A stretch of 64,000 nt of DNA from Streptomyces sp. NBC_01116. GTDB lineage: Bacteria > Actinomycetota > Actinomycetes > Streptomycetales > Streptomycetaceae. The translations under genes and the position numbers were made by a program. The notes below the pieces were generated by a model. It made no database searches and had not been told where the DNA came from. It saw only the letters and a list, made by a program, of their open reading frames with translations. Each line of letters starts with the position of its first letter. Position 1 is the stretch's first letter. Below are positions 50,499-58,983 of the stretch, piece by piece. The stretch covers positions 1,426,001 to 1,490,000 of the forward strand of contig NZ_CP108644.1 in the NCBI RefSeq assembly GCF_041435495.1, in the 5' to 3' direction.

Positions 50499-51482
50499 AT
50501 GTCGTCGCCATGGCGTTCCTGGCATCGCCCCTTAGTCGTCTGCTCCGCCGCGATGGTCATTCTGGCGCTCGTTTCCGCCGTCGGCCTCGTGGTCGACGAC
50601 CGGGTCCTGGTCGGCGCACCGATCTGGGCGAAGCCGTTCAAGTTCGCCGTGTCCTTCGCCGCGTACTGCCTGACCCTGGCCTGGATGCTGACCCTGTCCA
50701 CACGCGGGCGGCGCGTCGGCCGGTGGGCGGGGAACGCCGTCGTGCTGACGAGCCTGGGCGAGATGGTACTGATCACGGTCCAGGTCGTCCGGGGCAGACG
50801 CAGCCACTTCAACTCCGCGACCCCGCTCGACGCGGCTCTGTGGGACGCGATGGGGCAGACCGTCGTCGTCCTGTGGGGGGCCAGCCTGGTGATCGCCGTC
50901 CTGCTGCTGCGCACCCGCATCGCCGACCGGGCGACGGCCCTGGCCGTCCGGGGCGGGCTGCTGATCGCTCTGGCCGGCGCGGCCCTCGGCTTCCTGATGG
51001 GGCAGCCGAGCGAGAGCCAGCGGGCGTCGGGAAACCTCGACACCGCCGACATCGTCGGCGCGCACTCCGTGGGGGTGCCGGACGGCGGCCCCGCCATGCC
51101 GCTGACCGGCTGGTCGACGACCGGCGGCGATCTGCGGGCCCCGCACTTCGTGGGCATGCACGCCCTCCAGCTGCTGCCGCTCCTCCTGATCGTCCTGGTG
51201 CTCCTCGCGCCCCGCTTCGCCCCGCTGCGCGACGCCGGGGTGCGGCTGCGCCTCGTCCGGGTCGCCGTGGCCGGCTACGCGGCGCTCGTCGCGCTCATCA
51301 CCTGGCAGGCGCTCCGGGGCCAGCCGCTGATCCACCCGGACGGGGCCACGCTGGCCGCCGCCGGGGTCCTCCTCGCGGCGGTGGCGTGCGGAACCTGGAG
51401 CGCGCTGCGCCCGGCCGCTCCCACCTGCCCGTCCCGCACCACCGACGGCAACACCAACGACGACAAGGAGCCCGTCGCATGA
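50499..51482 (+). CDS. Integral membrane protein
   Basis: 327 residues with about eight hydrophobic segments (for example LVVCSAAMVILALVSAVGLV, VVVLWGASLVIAVLLL, LLIALAGAALGFLMG, LLPLLLIVLVLLAP). ATG 50499 with AGGAGG at 6 nt. Its stop overlaps the next start (ATGA), so it is coupled to the ABA4-like gene. Family and function not recognised. Control by the divergent MerR is likely. Confidence 0.8.
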   Translation: MSSPWRSWHRPLVVCSAAMVILALVSAVGLVVDDRVLVGAPIWAKPFKFAVSFAAYCLTLAWMLTLSTRGRRVGRWAGNAVVLTSLGEMVLITVQVVRGRRSHFNSATPLDAALWDAMGQTVVVLWGASLVIAVLLLRTRIADRATALAVRGGLLIALAGAALGFLMGQPSESQRASGNLDTADIVGAHSVGVPDGGPAMPLTGWSTTGGDLRAPHFVGMHALQLLPLLLIVLVLLAPRFAPLRDAGVRLRLVRVAVAGYAALVALITWQALRGQPLIHPDGATLAAAGVLLAAVACGTWSALRPAAPTCPSRTTDGNTNDDKEPVA

Positions 51483-51916
51483 CCGGCGCACTGTTCGAGA
51501 TCACGTTCTATCTGGCCGCCCCGTTCTGGCTGCTGATGATCTTCGCCCCCACCTGGTCCGGAACGGCCCGCGTCGCCGCCTCGCCGCTGACCGTGCTGCC
51601 CGTGCTCGCCGTCTACGTCGTCATGGCCGTCCCGGTGTTCCCGGAGCTCTGGGCGGCGGTGAGCAGCCCGGACATCGACACCTTCCGCGAGCTCACGGCG
51701 CTGGCCGGCGGAGCGGGGACCGTCTGGGCGCAGGTGATCGCCTGGGACCTGCTGGTCGGGCAGTGGATGTATCTCCAGGGCCGGAAGCTGGGGCTGTCGC
51801 CGCTGCTGATGGGTCCGCTGCTGGTCCTGACGATCCTGCTGTCGCCGTTCGGGCTGCTGATCTTCCTCGCCGTCCGCGCCGTCCGTCTGCGGCGGCGCGC
51901 GGCGCTCACCGGCTGA
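51479..51916 (+). CDS. ABA4-like (DUF4281) membrane protein
   Basis: 145 residues with four membrane helices: FEITFYLAAPFWLLMIFAPT, VLPVLAVYVVMAVP, WAQVIAWDLLVGQWMYLQG and MGPLLVLTILLSPFGLLIFL. The WDLLVG.W motif and layout fit the ABA4-like family named after plant ABA4 of neoxanthin synthesis; bacterial members are of unknown function. Overlaps the preceding stop (ATGA). Confidence 0.75.
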   Translation: MTGALFEITFYLAAPFWLLMIFAPTWSGTARVAASPLTVLPVLAVYVVMAVPVFPELWAAVSSPDIDTFRELTALAGGAGTVWAQVIAWDLLVGQWMYLQGRKLGLSPLLMGPLLVLTILLSPFGLLIFLAVRAVRLRRRAALTG

Positions 51917-51962
51917 GTCGCGTCCTCCCGGGGTCCCGTCTGGAAAGATCGCGGGCATCCGA

Positions 51963-51991
51963 CCAATCCGCACGCGCCTCGGCTCCGAATC
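51963..51991 (+). promoter_or_regulatory. Candidate SigK-dependent promoter of sigK
   Basis: CCAATCC (51963-51969), 16 bp, CGAATC (51986-51991), 39 bp before the sigK start. The same motif with the same spacing occurs upstream of the oxidoreductase operon and the fasciclin gene, so it is the probable autoregulated promoter. Confidence 0.75.
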
Positions 51992-52029
51992 ACTACCGGA
52001 AGCGACGATCGTCCCGGGAGGAAAACCGC

Positions 52030-52614
52030 GTGAAGGAAGCCGTACACATCAGTGGGGTGCCCTCGCCCGGTCCCGATCTCCAGGAGCTCCTGGTGCGGGT
52101 CGCGCGGGGCGACCAGGACGCGTTCGCCGCGGTGTACGACGCGGTGAGCGGGCCCGTGCTCGGCCTGGTGCGCAGCGTGCTCCGCGACCCGGCGCAGTCC
52201 GAGGAGGTGGCGCAGGAGGTGCTGGTGGAGGTGTGGCGCACCGCGCCGCGCTTCCGGGCCTCCCGGGGCAGCGCGATGAACTGGGTGCTGACCGTGGCCC
52301 ACCACCGGGCCGTCGACCGGGTCCGCTCGGCCGAGTCCGCTGCCGCCCGGGAGCACAAGGCGGCCCTGCTGGACCGGACGCCCGCCTTCGACGAGGTGTC
52401 CGAGCAGGTCGAGACCCGGCTGGAGAGAGAACAGGTACGGCGCTGCATGCGCACGCTGTCCGAGCTGCAACGGGAGTCGGTGACCCTGGCCTACTACCGG
52501 GGCCTGACCTACCGTGAGGTCTCGGAGTTGCTCGCCGTGCCGCTGGGCACCATCAAGACACGACTTCGCGACGGCCTCATCCGCCTCCGCGACTGCCTGG
52601 GGGTGAGCGCGTGA
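52030..52614 (+). CDS. sigK: ECF RNA polymerase sigma factor, SigK type
   Basis: 194 residues. Region 2 (AFAAVYDAVSGPVLGLVRSV to WVLTVAHHRAVDRVRS) and region 4 (LSELQRESVTLAYYRGLTYR, VPLGTIKTRLRDGLIRLRD). GTG 52030 with GGAGG 9 nt upstream. The next gene is an RskA-type anti-sigma factor and the wider locus matches the mycobacterial sigK locus, which supports the name. Regulated proteolysis of RskA would release it; the signal here may be light or oxidative damage, given the adjacent photolyase gene. Confidence 0.9.
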   Translation: MKEAVHISGVPSPGPDLQELLVRVARGDQDAFAAVYDAVSGPVLGLVRSVLRDPAQSEEVAQEVLVEVWRTAPRFRASRGSAMNWVLTVAHHRAVDRVRSAESAAAREHKAALLDRTPAFDEVSEQVETRLEREQVRRCMRTLSELQRESVTLAYYRGLTYREVSELLAVPLGTIKTRLRDGLIRLRDCLGVSA

Positions 52615-53363
52615 ACACGGCAGAACTGCACACGCTGACCGGGGCCTATGCCCTGCATGCGCTGCCGGAGCCCGAACGGCTGGCGTTCGAGCGGCATCTG
52701 GAGGACTGCGAGGCCTGCGCCCAGGAGGTGCGGGAGCTGTCGGCCACCGCCGCCCGGCTCGGCCTCGCCGTCGCCGAGACCCCGCCGCGCGAGCTGCGCG
52801 AGAGGGTGCTGCGGGAGATCACGACCGTACGCCAGGAGAATCCGGCGCACGGCGGTCGGACGCGGACCGGCGGGAGCGGACGCACCGGCCGGTGGTACGC
52901 CTTCGCGCTCGCCGCCTGTGTCGCCGCGGCCGCCGCGTTCGGCGGGGTCGCGGTCTGGCAGAACCAGGTGGCGCAGGACGCGCGGCAGGAGGCGGACCTG
53001 GCTCAGCGGCAGAACGAGGCGTTGGCCCAGGTGCTCTCCGCCCCGGACGCGAAGACCTCCTCGGCCGAGCTGACCGGCGGCGCGCACGGCACCGTCGTCG
53101 TCTCGTCGAGCCAGAACCGCGCGGTGTTCCTGGCCTCGGGGATGGCACGGCCGCCGAGCGGCAAGGTCTACCAGATCTGGTTCAACGACGAGGGCACGAT
53201 GCGCTCGGCCGGTCTGATGGACCCGAAGGCGAGCGACGACGCTGTCCTGCTGGACGGGCCGGTGGACCGGGCGTCCGGGATGGGCATCACGGTCGAACCC
53301 GCCGGAGGCTCGGAGGAGCCGACCTCGTCCCCGGTGGCGCTGATGGACTTCCCGACCGCCTGA
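52611..53363 (+). CDS. rskA: RskA-type anti-sigma factor
   Basis: 250 residues. N-terminal zinc-finger-like anti-sigma domain (ALPEPERLAFERHLEDCEACAQEV, with His and Cys ligands), one membrane helix (WYAFALAACVAAAAAFGGVAVW, about residues 94-115), and an extracytoplasmic RskA domain (SSSQNRAVFLASGMARPPSG, VYQIWFNDEG). GTG 52611 overlaps the sigK stop by 4 bp. It holds SigK inactive at the membrane. Confidence 0.92.
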   Translation: MNTAELHTLTGAYALHALPEPERLAFERHLEDCEACAQEVRELSATAARLGLAVAETPPRELRERVLREITTVRQENPAHGGRTRTGGSGRTGRWYAFALAACVAAAAAFGGVAVWQNQVAQDARQEADLAQRQNEALAQVLSAPDAKTSSAELTGGAHGTVVVSSSQNRAVFLASGMARPPSGKVYQIWFNDEGTMRSAGLMDPKASDDAVLLDGPVDRASGMGITVEPAGGSEEPTSSPVALMDFPTA

Positions 53364-53412
53364 CCCTTCACCCACGAATCACCCACGAACCATGCGAAGG
53401 AGCGCCTGTTCC

Positions 53413-54780
53413 ATGAGTGTCGCGGTGGTGCTGTTCACCTCCGACCTGCGGCTGCACGACAACCCGGTGCTGGATGCCGCCCTGCGCGACGCGGACGAGG
53501 TCGTCCCGTTGTTCGTCCGGGACGACGCCGTCCACCGCGCCGGGTTCGACGCGCCCAACCGGCTGGCGTTCCTCGCGGACTGCCTGGCGGACCTGGACGC
53601 CGGACTCCGCCACCGGGGCGGCAGGCTGATCGTCCGGCAGGGCGAGATCGCCGCCGAGGTGAAACGGGTCGTCGAGCGGACCGGGGCCGCCTCCGTGCAC
53701 GTCGCCGCCGGAGTCAGCGCGTACGCGACGCGGCGCGAGGAGCGGATCCGGGAGGCCCTCGCGGGCGCCGGGTGCGAGCTGCGCCTCCATGACGCGGTGG
53801 TCACCGCGCTCGCTCCGGGCCGGGTGGTCCCGACGGGCGGCAAGGGCCACTTCGCGGTGTTCACCCCGTACTTCCGCCGTTGGGAGGCGGAGGGAGTACG
53901 GGGCACACTGACCGCTCCCCGCGCGGTACGGGTGCCGGACGGCGTGGCCTGCGATCCGCTCCCGGACCGGGACACCGTCAAGAACCTCTCCCCCGGTCTC
54001 GCCCGGGGCGGCGAGGAGGCGGGCCGGAAACTGGTCACGGCCTGGGTGAACGGGCCGATGGCCGACTACGAGGACGGCCACGACGACCTGGCCGGCGACG
54101 CGACGTCCCGGCTCTCCCCCCATCTGCACTTCGGTACGGTCTCCGCCGCCGAACTGGTGCACCGCGCCCGGGAGAAGGGCGGGTCCGGCGGCGAGGCGTT
54201 CGTGCGGCAGCTGGCCTGGCGCGACTTCCACCACCAGGTCCTCGCGGACCGGCCGGACGCCTCCTGGTCCGACTACCGGCCGCGCCACGACCGCTGGCGC
54301 TCCGACGAGAACGAGATCGACGCCTGGAAGGCCGGGCGGACGGGCTATCCGCTGGTGGACGCGGCGATGCGGCAGCTCGCGCACGAGGGCTGGATGCACA
54401 ACCGGGGCCGGATGCTGGTCGCGAGCTTCCTCACCAAGACGCTGTACGTGGACTGGCGGGTGGGCGCCCGGCACTTCCTGGACCTGCTGGTCGACGGCGA
54501 CGTGGCGAACAACCAGCTCAACTGGCAGTGGGTGGCGGGCACCGGGACGGACACCCGGCCCAACCGGGTGCTCAACCCGGTGATCCAGGGCAAGCGCTTC
54601 GACCCGCGCGGTGACTACGTACGGCGCTGGGTGCCCGAGCTGGTGGAGCTGGAGGGGGCCGCGATCCACGAGCCGTGGAAGCTCCAGGGCCTGGACCGGG
54701 CGGGGCTGGACTACCCGGACCCGGTGGTGGACCTGGCCGAGGCGCGGTCCCGCTTCGAGCACGCCCGGGGCCTGGACTGA
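53413..54780 (+). CDS. phr: Deoxyribodipyrimidine photolyase
   Basis: 455 residues, class I CPD photolyase. N-terminal antenna domain (VVLFTSDLRLHDNPVLDAAL) and C-terminal FAD domain with SRLSPHLHFGTVS, FVRQLAWRDFHHQVL, TGYPLVDAAMRQLAHEGWMHNR and QWVAGTGTDTRP. It splits UV dimers with blue light. ATG 53413 with AAGGAG about 11 nt upstream. It follows rskA by 49 bp with no terminator between, so it belongs to the sigK operon, an addition relative to the mycobacterial locus. A strong terminator follows. Confidence 0.96.
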   Translation: MSVAVVLFTSDLRLHDNPVLDAALRDADEVVPLFVRDDAVHRAGFDAPNRLAFLADCLADLDAGLRHRGGRLIVRQGEIAAEVKRVVERTGAASVHVAAGVSAYATRREERIREALAGAGCELRLHDAVVTALAPGRVVPTGGKGHFAVFTPYFRRWEAEGVRGTLTAPRAVRVPDGVACDPLPDRDTVKNLSPGLARGGEEAGRKLVTAWVNGPMADYEDGHDDLAGDATSRLSPHLHFGTVSAAELVHRAREKGGSGGEAFVRQLAWRDFHHQVLADRPDASWSDYRPRHDRWRSDENEIDAWKAGRTGYPLVDAAMRQLAHEGWMHNRGRMLVASFLTKTLYVDWRVGARHFLDLLVDGDVANNQLNWQWVAGTGTDTRPNRVLNPVIQGKRFDPRGDYVRRWVPELVELEGAAIHEPWKLQGLDRAGLDYPDPVVDLAEARSRFEHARGLD

Positions 54781-54800
54781 CCCGTAGGACGACACGGCAT

Positions 54801-54844
54801 CGAGGAGGGCCCCCTACCGCTGCCGCGGTAGGGGGCCCTCCTCG
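54801..54844. terminator. Terminator between phr and the DUF1295 gene
   Basis: A perfect 20-bp stem, with arms 54801-54820 and 54825-54844 and a 4-nt loop TGCC. It serves the convergent ends of phr and the minus-strand operon. Confidence 0.9.
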
Positions 54845-54849
54845 TGTGC

Positions 54850-55653
54850 TCAGGTCCGGCGCGGCGGCCGGGGGAAGAAGCCGCTCGTCCGCGCCACGTA
54901 CGCGTCGAACCCGGGCCGGTCGGCCATATGACGCTCCAGCAGGGCCGCGCCGCTGCCCTTGGTCAGCAGGAAGGTCATCACCAGCGGGGCCACGACGGTG
55001 GCGGCAGCGGCGGCCGGGGCCTGGCAGACGAAGAGGAAGAGGCCCCACCAGACGCAGAAGTCACCGAAGTAGTTCGGATGGCGGGTCCAGGACCACAGCC
55101 CCCGGTCCATGATCTTCCCCTTGTTGGCGGGGTAGGCCTTGAACCGGGCGAGCTGCGCGTCGCCGATCGCCTCGAAGGCGAGACCGACCGCCCACAGGAG
55201 CGCCCCCGCCCAGGCCCACCAGGCGAGCGGAGCGGTGAGGTACTGCGCGGCCTGTACCGGGAGCGAGACCAGCCAGACCAGCGCCCCCTGGAGCAGATAC
55301 ACCTTGCGCAGGGCGTAGAGGTTCGGGTTGCCGGGGGCCTTGGCCAGCATCTTCTCGTAGCGCGGGTCCTCCCCGTGGCCCCGGCCGCGCCGCCCGATGT
55401 GGATCGCCAGGCGCAGACCCCAGATCACGGTCAGCGCGGTCACCAGGAGCCGGCGGCCGTCGTCGCCGACGCCCGCCGACAGGGCGAAGGAGACCAGGGC
55501 GACGGCGGCGAACCCGACGCCCCAGGCGATGTCGACGATGCGGTGCACGCCCTTGCGCACGGCGACGGCGAAGGTGACGAGCATGACGCCGAGGGCGGCG
55601 ACGGCCGCGCCCGCGAGCCCGCTCGCGAACTCGTGCCAGACGAAGCCGCTCAC
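54850..55653 (-). CDS. DUF1295 (steroid 5-alpha-reductase-like) membrane protein
   Basis: 267 residues with about six membrane helices. The C-terminal KGKIMDRGLWSWTRHPNYFGDF is diagnostic of DUF1295/isoprenylcysteine-methyltransferase-like proteins. Counterpart of Rv0446c in the mycobacterial sigK locus. A reductase role on lipids has been suggested for the family. GTG 55653 overlaps the upstream stop (GTGA). Last gene of the operon. Confidence 0.88.
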   Translation of the reverse strand: MSGFVWHEFASGLAGAAVAALGVMLVTFAVAVRKGVHRIVDIAWGVGFAAVALVSFALSAGVGDDGRRLLVTALTVIWGLRLAIHIGRRGRGHGEDPRYEKMLAKAPGNPNLYALRKVYLLQGALVWLVSLPVQAAQYLTAPLAWWAWAGALLWAVGLAFEAIGDAQLARFKAYPANKGKIMDRGLWSWTRHPNYFGDFCVWWGLFLFVCQAPAAAAATVVAPLVMTFLLTKGSGAALLERHMADRPGFDAYVARTSGFFPRPPRRT

Positions 55654-57002
55654 CGCTCCGCTCCCGGGTCCTCCGGTACGGACCACTCGCGCCGGGTGGC
55701 GGGCATGGCCGCGGAGCCGACCGGATCGGGCCGTACGGAGAGGATCTGGTCGACGCCCATCCGCCGTTCCTCGAACGCGAGCGCGCCGCCGACGAGGTAG
55801 AGCCGCCACACCCGCGCGGTCTCCTCCCCCACCAGCGCGACGAACTCCGCCCAGCGCTCCTCCAGGGTGCGCCGCCAGGCCTCCACCGTCCACACGTAGT
55901 GCTCGCGCAGCGATTCGACGTCCCGCACCTCCAGCCCGGCGCCCTCCAGCAGGCCGACGGTCTCGCCGAGCGGCCGCATGTGCATGTCGGGGGCGATGTA
56001 CGACTCGATGAACGCGCCGCCGCCCGGCGCGGTCGTCCCCCGGGACATCTGCTGGACCAGGGCCCGGCCCTTCGGCCGCAGCGCGTCGTGCAGGATCGCG
56101 GTGAACGCCGGGTACTCGGCGTCCCCGACGTGCTCGCCCATCTCGATGGTCGACACGGCGTCGTACGCGCCCCGGGTCTCCGGCCGCCCCGCGATGTCCC
56201 GGTAGTCGATGTTCAGCACCTCGACCCGATCGTCGAGGCCGCGTGCGGTGACCTGCTCCCGTACGTACGCGGCCTGTTCGGCGGCGAGGGTGACGGCGGT
56301 GACGCGGACGTCGTGGCGCTCGGCCGCGTACAGGGTCAGCGAACCCCAGCCGCAGCCGATGTCCAGCAGCCGTGCGCCGGGCCGCAGTCCGAGCTTGCGG
56401 CAGATCAGCTCCAGCTTGTCGCGCTGCGCGTCGGCCGCGCCGTAGCCGGGCGCGTCGCTGGTCCAGTAGCCGCAGGAGTACGCCATCGTCTCGTCGAGGA
56501 GCAGCGTGTAGAAGGCGTTGGAGAGGTCGTAGTGGTGGCTGATCGCCGCCCGGTCGCGGGCCTTGCTGTGCAGGGCCCCGCGCAGTCCGGCGCGGGCGGC
56601 GGGGACCGGCGGCCGGGGACCGACCGCACCGAGGCGCAGAGCGAGGCCCGCCGCCCTGAGCCGGTCGGCGAGGGCCGGCGCGGGCGCGGTCAGGCCGCGG
56701 TCGCGCGCGGCGCGGCGCATGGCCCGCAGCCCGTCGCCGAGGTCGGTGTCCAGGTCGATGTCGCCGGTGATGTAGGCCTCGGCTAGCCCGAGTTCGCCCG
56801 GCTCCCACAGCAGGCGGCGCAGCGCTCTGCGGGTCCGCACATGGACGGTGGGGGCGTCCCTGGGCCCGGTCTCGCTGCCGTCCCACATCCGCACCCGGAC
56901 CGGCGGCGGGCCACCGAGGAACCGCTCGATCAGCGGTTCGACGCGCTGGGCGGCCCCGGTCGGGGTACGCCGGGCGGGGGGCTTGGGTGCGGTCGTGGTC
57001 AC
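55650..57002 (-). CDS. Cyclopropane-fatty-acyl-phospholipid synthase-type methyltransferase 1
   Basis: 450 residues. SAM motif I LLDIGCGWGSLTLYAAE, plus ISHHYDLSNAFYTLLLDETM and VSTIEMGEHVGDAEYPAF, a CFA/MMA-synthase signature (Gly in MGEHV where the classic enzymes have EM.EHVG). N-terminal domain about 1-150 resembles UfaA1. GTG 57002 overlaps the neighbouring stop. One of two paralogues here; mycobacteria have one, UfaA1 (Rv0447c). It modifies double bonds of membrane lipids. Confidence 0.9.
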   Translation of the reverse strand: MTTTAPKPPARRTPTGAAQRVEPLIERFLGGPPPVRVRMWDGSETGPRDAPTVHVRTRRALRRLLWEPGELGLAEAYITGDIDLDTDLGDGLRAMRRAARDRGLTAPAPALADRLRAAGLALRLGAVGPRPPVPAARAGLRGALHSKARDRAAISHHYDLSNAFYTLLLDETMAYSCGYWTSDAPGYGAADAQRDKLELICRKLGLRPGARLLDIGCGWGSLTLYAAERHDVRVTAVTLAAEQAAYVREQVTARGLDDRVEVLNIDYRDIAGRPETRGAYDAVSTIEMGEHVGDAEYPAFTAILHDALRPKGRALVQQMSRGTTAPGGGAFIESYIAPDMHMRPLGETVGLLEGAGLEVRDVESLREHYVWTVEAWRRTLEERWAEFVALVGEETARVWRLYLVGGALAFEERRMGVDQILSVRPDPVGSAAMPATRREWSVPEDPGAER

Positions 57003-58264
57003 GCGGTCTCCTCGCGGGTCAGAAGCAGTTGCTGCACATCGAGATAGCCGGAGCGGAAGCCCGCTTCGGAGTAGGCGAGGTAGAAGGTCCACATCCGGCG
57101 GAAGACGGCGTCGAAGCCGAGGGCGTCGACCTCGGCCGCCCGCTCGGTGAACCTCTCCCGCCACAGCCGGAGCGTCTCGGCATAGTGCGCGCCGAAGCGG
57201 ATGCGCTGCGTGGTGCGCAGGCGGGTGTGGCCGGTGGTGATCCGCTCCACGGCCTCGGTGGAGGGCAGCAGCCCGCCGGGGAAGATGTACTTGTGGATCC
57301 AGGTGTACGTGGAGCGGCTGGCGCGCAGCCGGTCGTCGGGCATCGTGATGGCCTGGAGGGCGACCCGCCCGCCGGGGGCGAGCAGCCGGTCCAGGGTCTG
57401 GAAGTAGACCGGCCAGAACTCCTCGCCGACCGCCTCGATCATCTCGACGCTGACGATCGCGTCGTAGTCGCCGGTGACGTGGCGGTAGTCGCTCAGCCGG
57501 ACCTCCACGCGGTCCGCGTACCCGGCCTCGCGGATCCGGGCGCGGGCCAGTTCGCGCTGTTCGGCGGAGAGGGTGACGGTGACGACCCGGGCGCCGCGGG
57601 CGGCCGCGCGGATGGCCAGTTCGCCCCAGCCGGTGCCGATCTCCAGGAGGCGGGTGCCCGCGGTGACCCCGGCGGCGTCCAGCAGCCGGTCGATCTTGCG
57701 GTGCTGGGCGGCGGGCAGCAGCTCGTGCTCGGCGGGGAAGCCGCGGAAGACGGCGGAGGAGTAGGAGAGCGTCTCGTCGAGGAAGAGGGCGAACAGCTCG
57801 TTGGACAGGTCGTAGTGGTGGCTGATGTTGTCCCGGGAGCCTTCGGGGGTGTTCAGCTGCGCGGCGGGCCTGCGCAGCGCCCAGATGCCGCGCAGGCGTT
57901 GCAGCGACCGGGGGACGAGGTCGGCGGCGTTGTCGGCCAGCACGGTCAGCACGCCGACCAGGTCGGGCGCGTCCCACTCCCCGGCCATGTAGGACTCGCC
58001 GAAGCCGATGAGTCCGCTCGCGCCGATCCGGCGGAAGAAGGCGTCGGGGTCGCGGATGTCCATGAGCGGCCCGCCGAGGCCGATGTCGTCCCTGCCCGCG
58101 AGCCGGGCGCGCAGGGGGAGCCGGGCGAGAGCGCGGCGGACGATGCGTTCGGCGACGGCGGTCCGGGCGCGGGAGGTCCGGGGCGGCGCGATGATGTCGG
58201 GCCAGCGTTCCGGGTCGGTCCCGGGAGTGTGTTCAGCCGGCAGCGCGGAGGTGGGCGCGGTCAC
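56999..58264 (-). CDS. Cyclopropane-fatty-acyl-phospholipid synthase-type methyltransferase 2
   Basis: 421 residues. NISHHYDLSNELFALFLDET, SAM motif I LLEIGTGWGELAIRAAARG, VSVEMIEAVGEEFWPVYFQT and IHKYIFPGGLLPS are diagnostic of the CFA synthase group; the EMIEAVG motif is canonical. Closest to the UfaA1-like members by eye. GTG 58264 overlaps the DUF1365 stop (GTGA). It probably works with the FAD oxidoreductase and DUF1365 protein in lipid modification. Confidence 0.92.
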   Translation of the reverse strand: MTAPTSALPAEHTPGTDPERWPDIIAPPRTSRARTAVAERIVRRALARLPLRARLAGRDDIGLGGPLMDIRDPDAFFRRIGASGLIGFGESYMAGEWDAPDLVGVLTVLADNAADLVPRSLQRLRGIWALRRPAAQLNTPEGSRDNISHHYDLSNELFALFLDETLSYSSAVFRGFPAEHELLPAAQHRKIDRLLDAAGVTAGTRLLEIGTGWGELAIRAAARGARVVTVTLSAEQRELARARIREAGYADRVEVRLSDYRHVTGDYDAIVSVEMIEAVGEEFWPVYFQTLDRLLAPGGRVALQAITMPDDRLRASRSTYTWIHKYIFPGGLLPSTEAVERITTGHTRLRTTQRIRFGAHYAETLRLWRERFTERAAEVDALGFDAVFRRMWTFYLAYSEAGFRSGYLDVQQLLLTREETA

Positions 58265-58983
58265 TGCATGCCTTCCTGTGGGCGGTGCGGGGGACGGGGT
58301 TGCACGGGGAGCCCGCGCAGGTAGAGCCGGATGCCGTGCAGGCGGATCGCGGCGGAGACGAGGACGGTGGAGAGGGGGTGGCGCAGGGCGAGCCGCACCA
58401 GCTCCCGGGGGCCGGCGGGCCGGCGTCGGCCCCGGACGGTCGCGGTGAACGGACGGGCCCCGTCGCGCTCCAGATGGATGCTCAGGTCGAGCCGGGGCCC
58501 GGGCTCGGGCAGCCGCATCCGGTAGCCGCCGTCCACGGGGAAGAACGGCGAGACGTAGAACTCCTTGTCGGCCACGGACCGGTCGCTTCCGTCGGGGTTC
58601 AGGAGGTAGCCGTGCCGTCCGCCGTACGTGTTGTGCACCTCGGCGACGACGCAGAGGGGACTCCCGTCGGCGCGGTGGCACCAGTAGACGGTGATCGGGT
58701 TGAAGACGTACCCGAACACCCGGGCCTGGGTGAGCATGGTGACGGTGCCCCCGCCCAGCTCCACGTCCCGCGCCCGCAGGAAGCCCTCCAGCCCGGCCCG
58801 GATGGTGGGGGCGGTGCCGCCGAAGTGGTCGCGGGGGTCGAACCGGGCCAGCGGTCGCAGGAGGCGTGGCAGCCGGGGCGGCCGGTCGGGGTCGATGAGC
58901 CACAGATACGTACGGTGCCGGAACGCGTACCGCGTCGGCCGGTTCCGCACGTGCGTGATCGTGCACGGGTAGAGGGCGTTCAC
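58261..58983 (-). CDS. DUF1365 protein
   Basis: 240 residues. NALYPCTITHVRNRPTRYAF at the start, TQARVFGYVFNPITVYWCH, VVAEVHNTYGGRHGYLL and EFYVSPFFPVDGGYRMRL are hallmarks of DUF1365. Homologue of Rv0448c. The family always accompanies a CFA-type methyltransferase and an FAD amine-oxidase-like protein, and homologues belong to the photooxidative-stress regulon of alpha-proteobacteria. Exact role unknown. GTG 58983 overlaps the oxidoreductase stop. Confidence 0.9.
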   Translation of the reverse strand: MNALYPCTITHVRNRPTRYAFRHRTYLWLIDPDRPPRLPRLLRPLARFDPRDHFGGTAPTIRAGLEGFLRARDVELGGGTVTMLTQARVFGYVFNPITVYWCHRADGSPLCVVAEVHNTYGGRHGYLLNPDGSDRSVADKEFYVSPFFPVDGGYRMRLPEPGPRLDLSIHLERDGARPFTATVRGRRRPAGPRELVRLALRHPLSTVLVSAAIRLHGIRLYLRGLPVQPRPPHRPQEGMQ

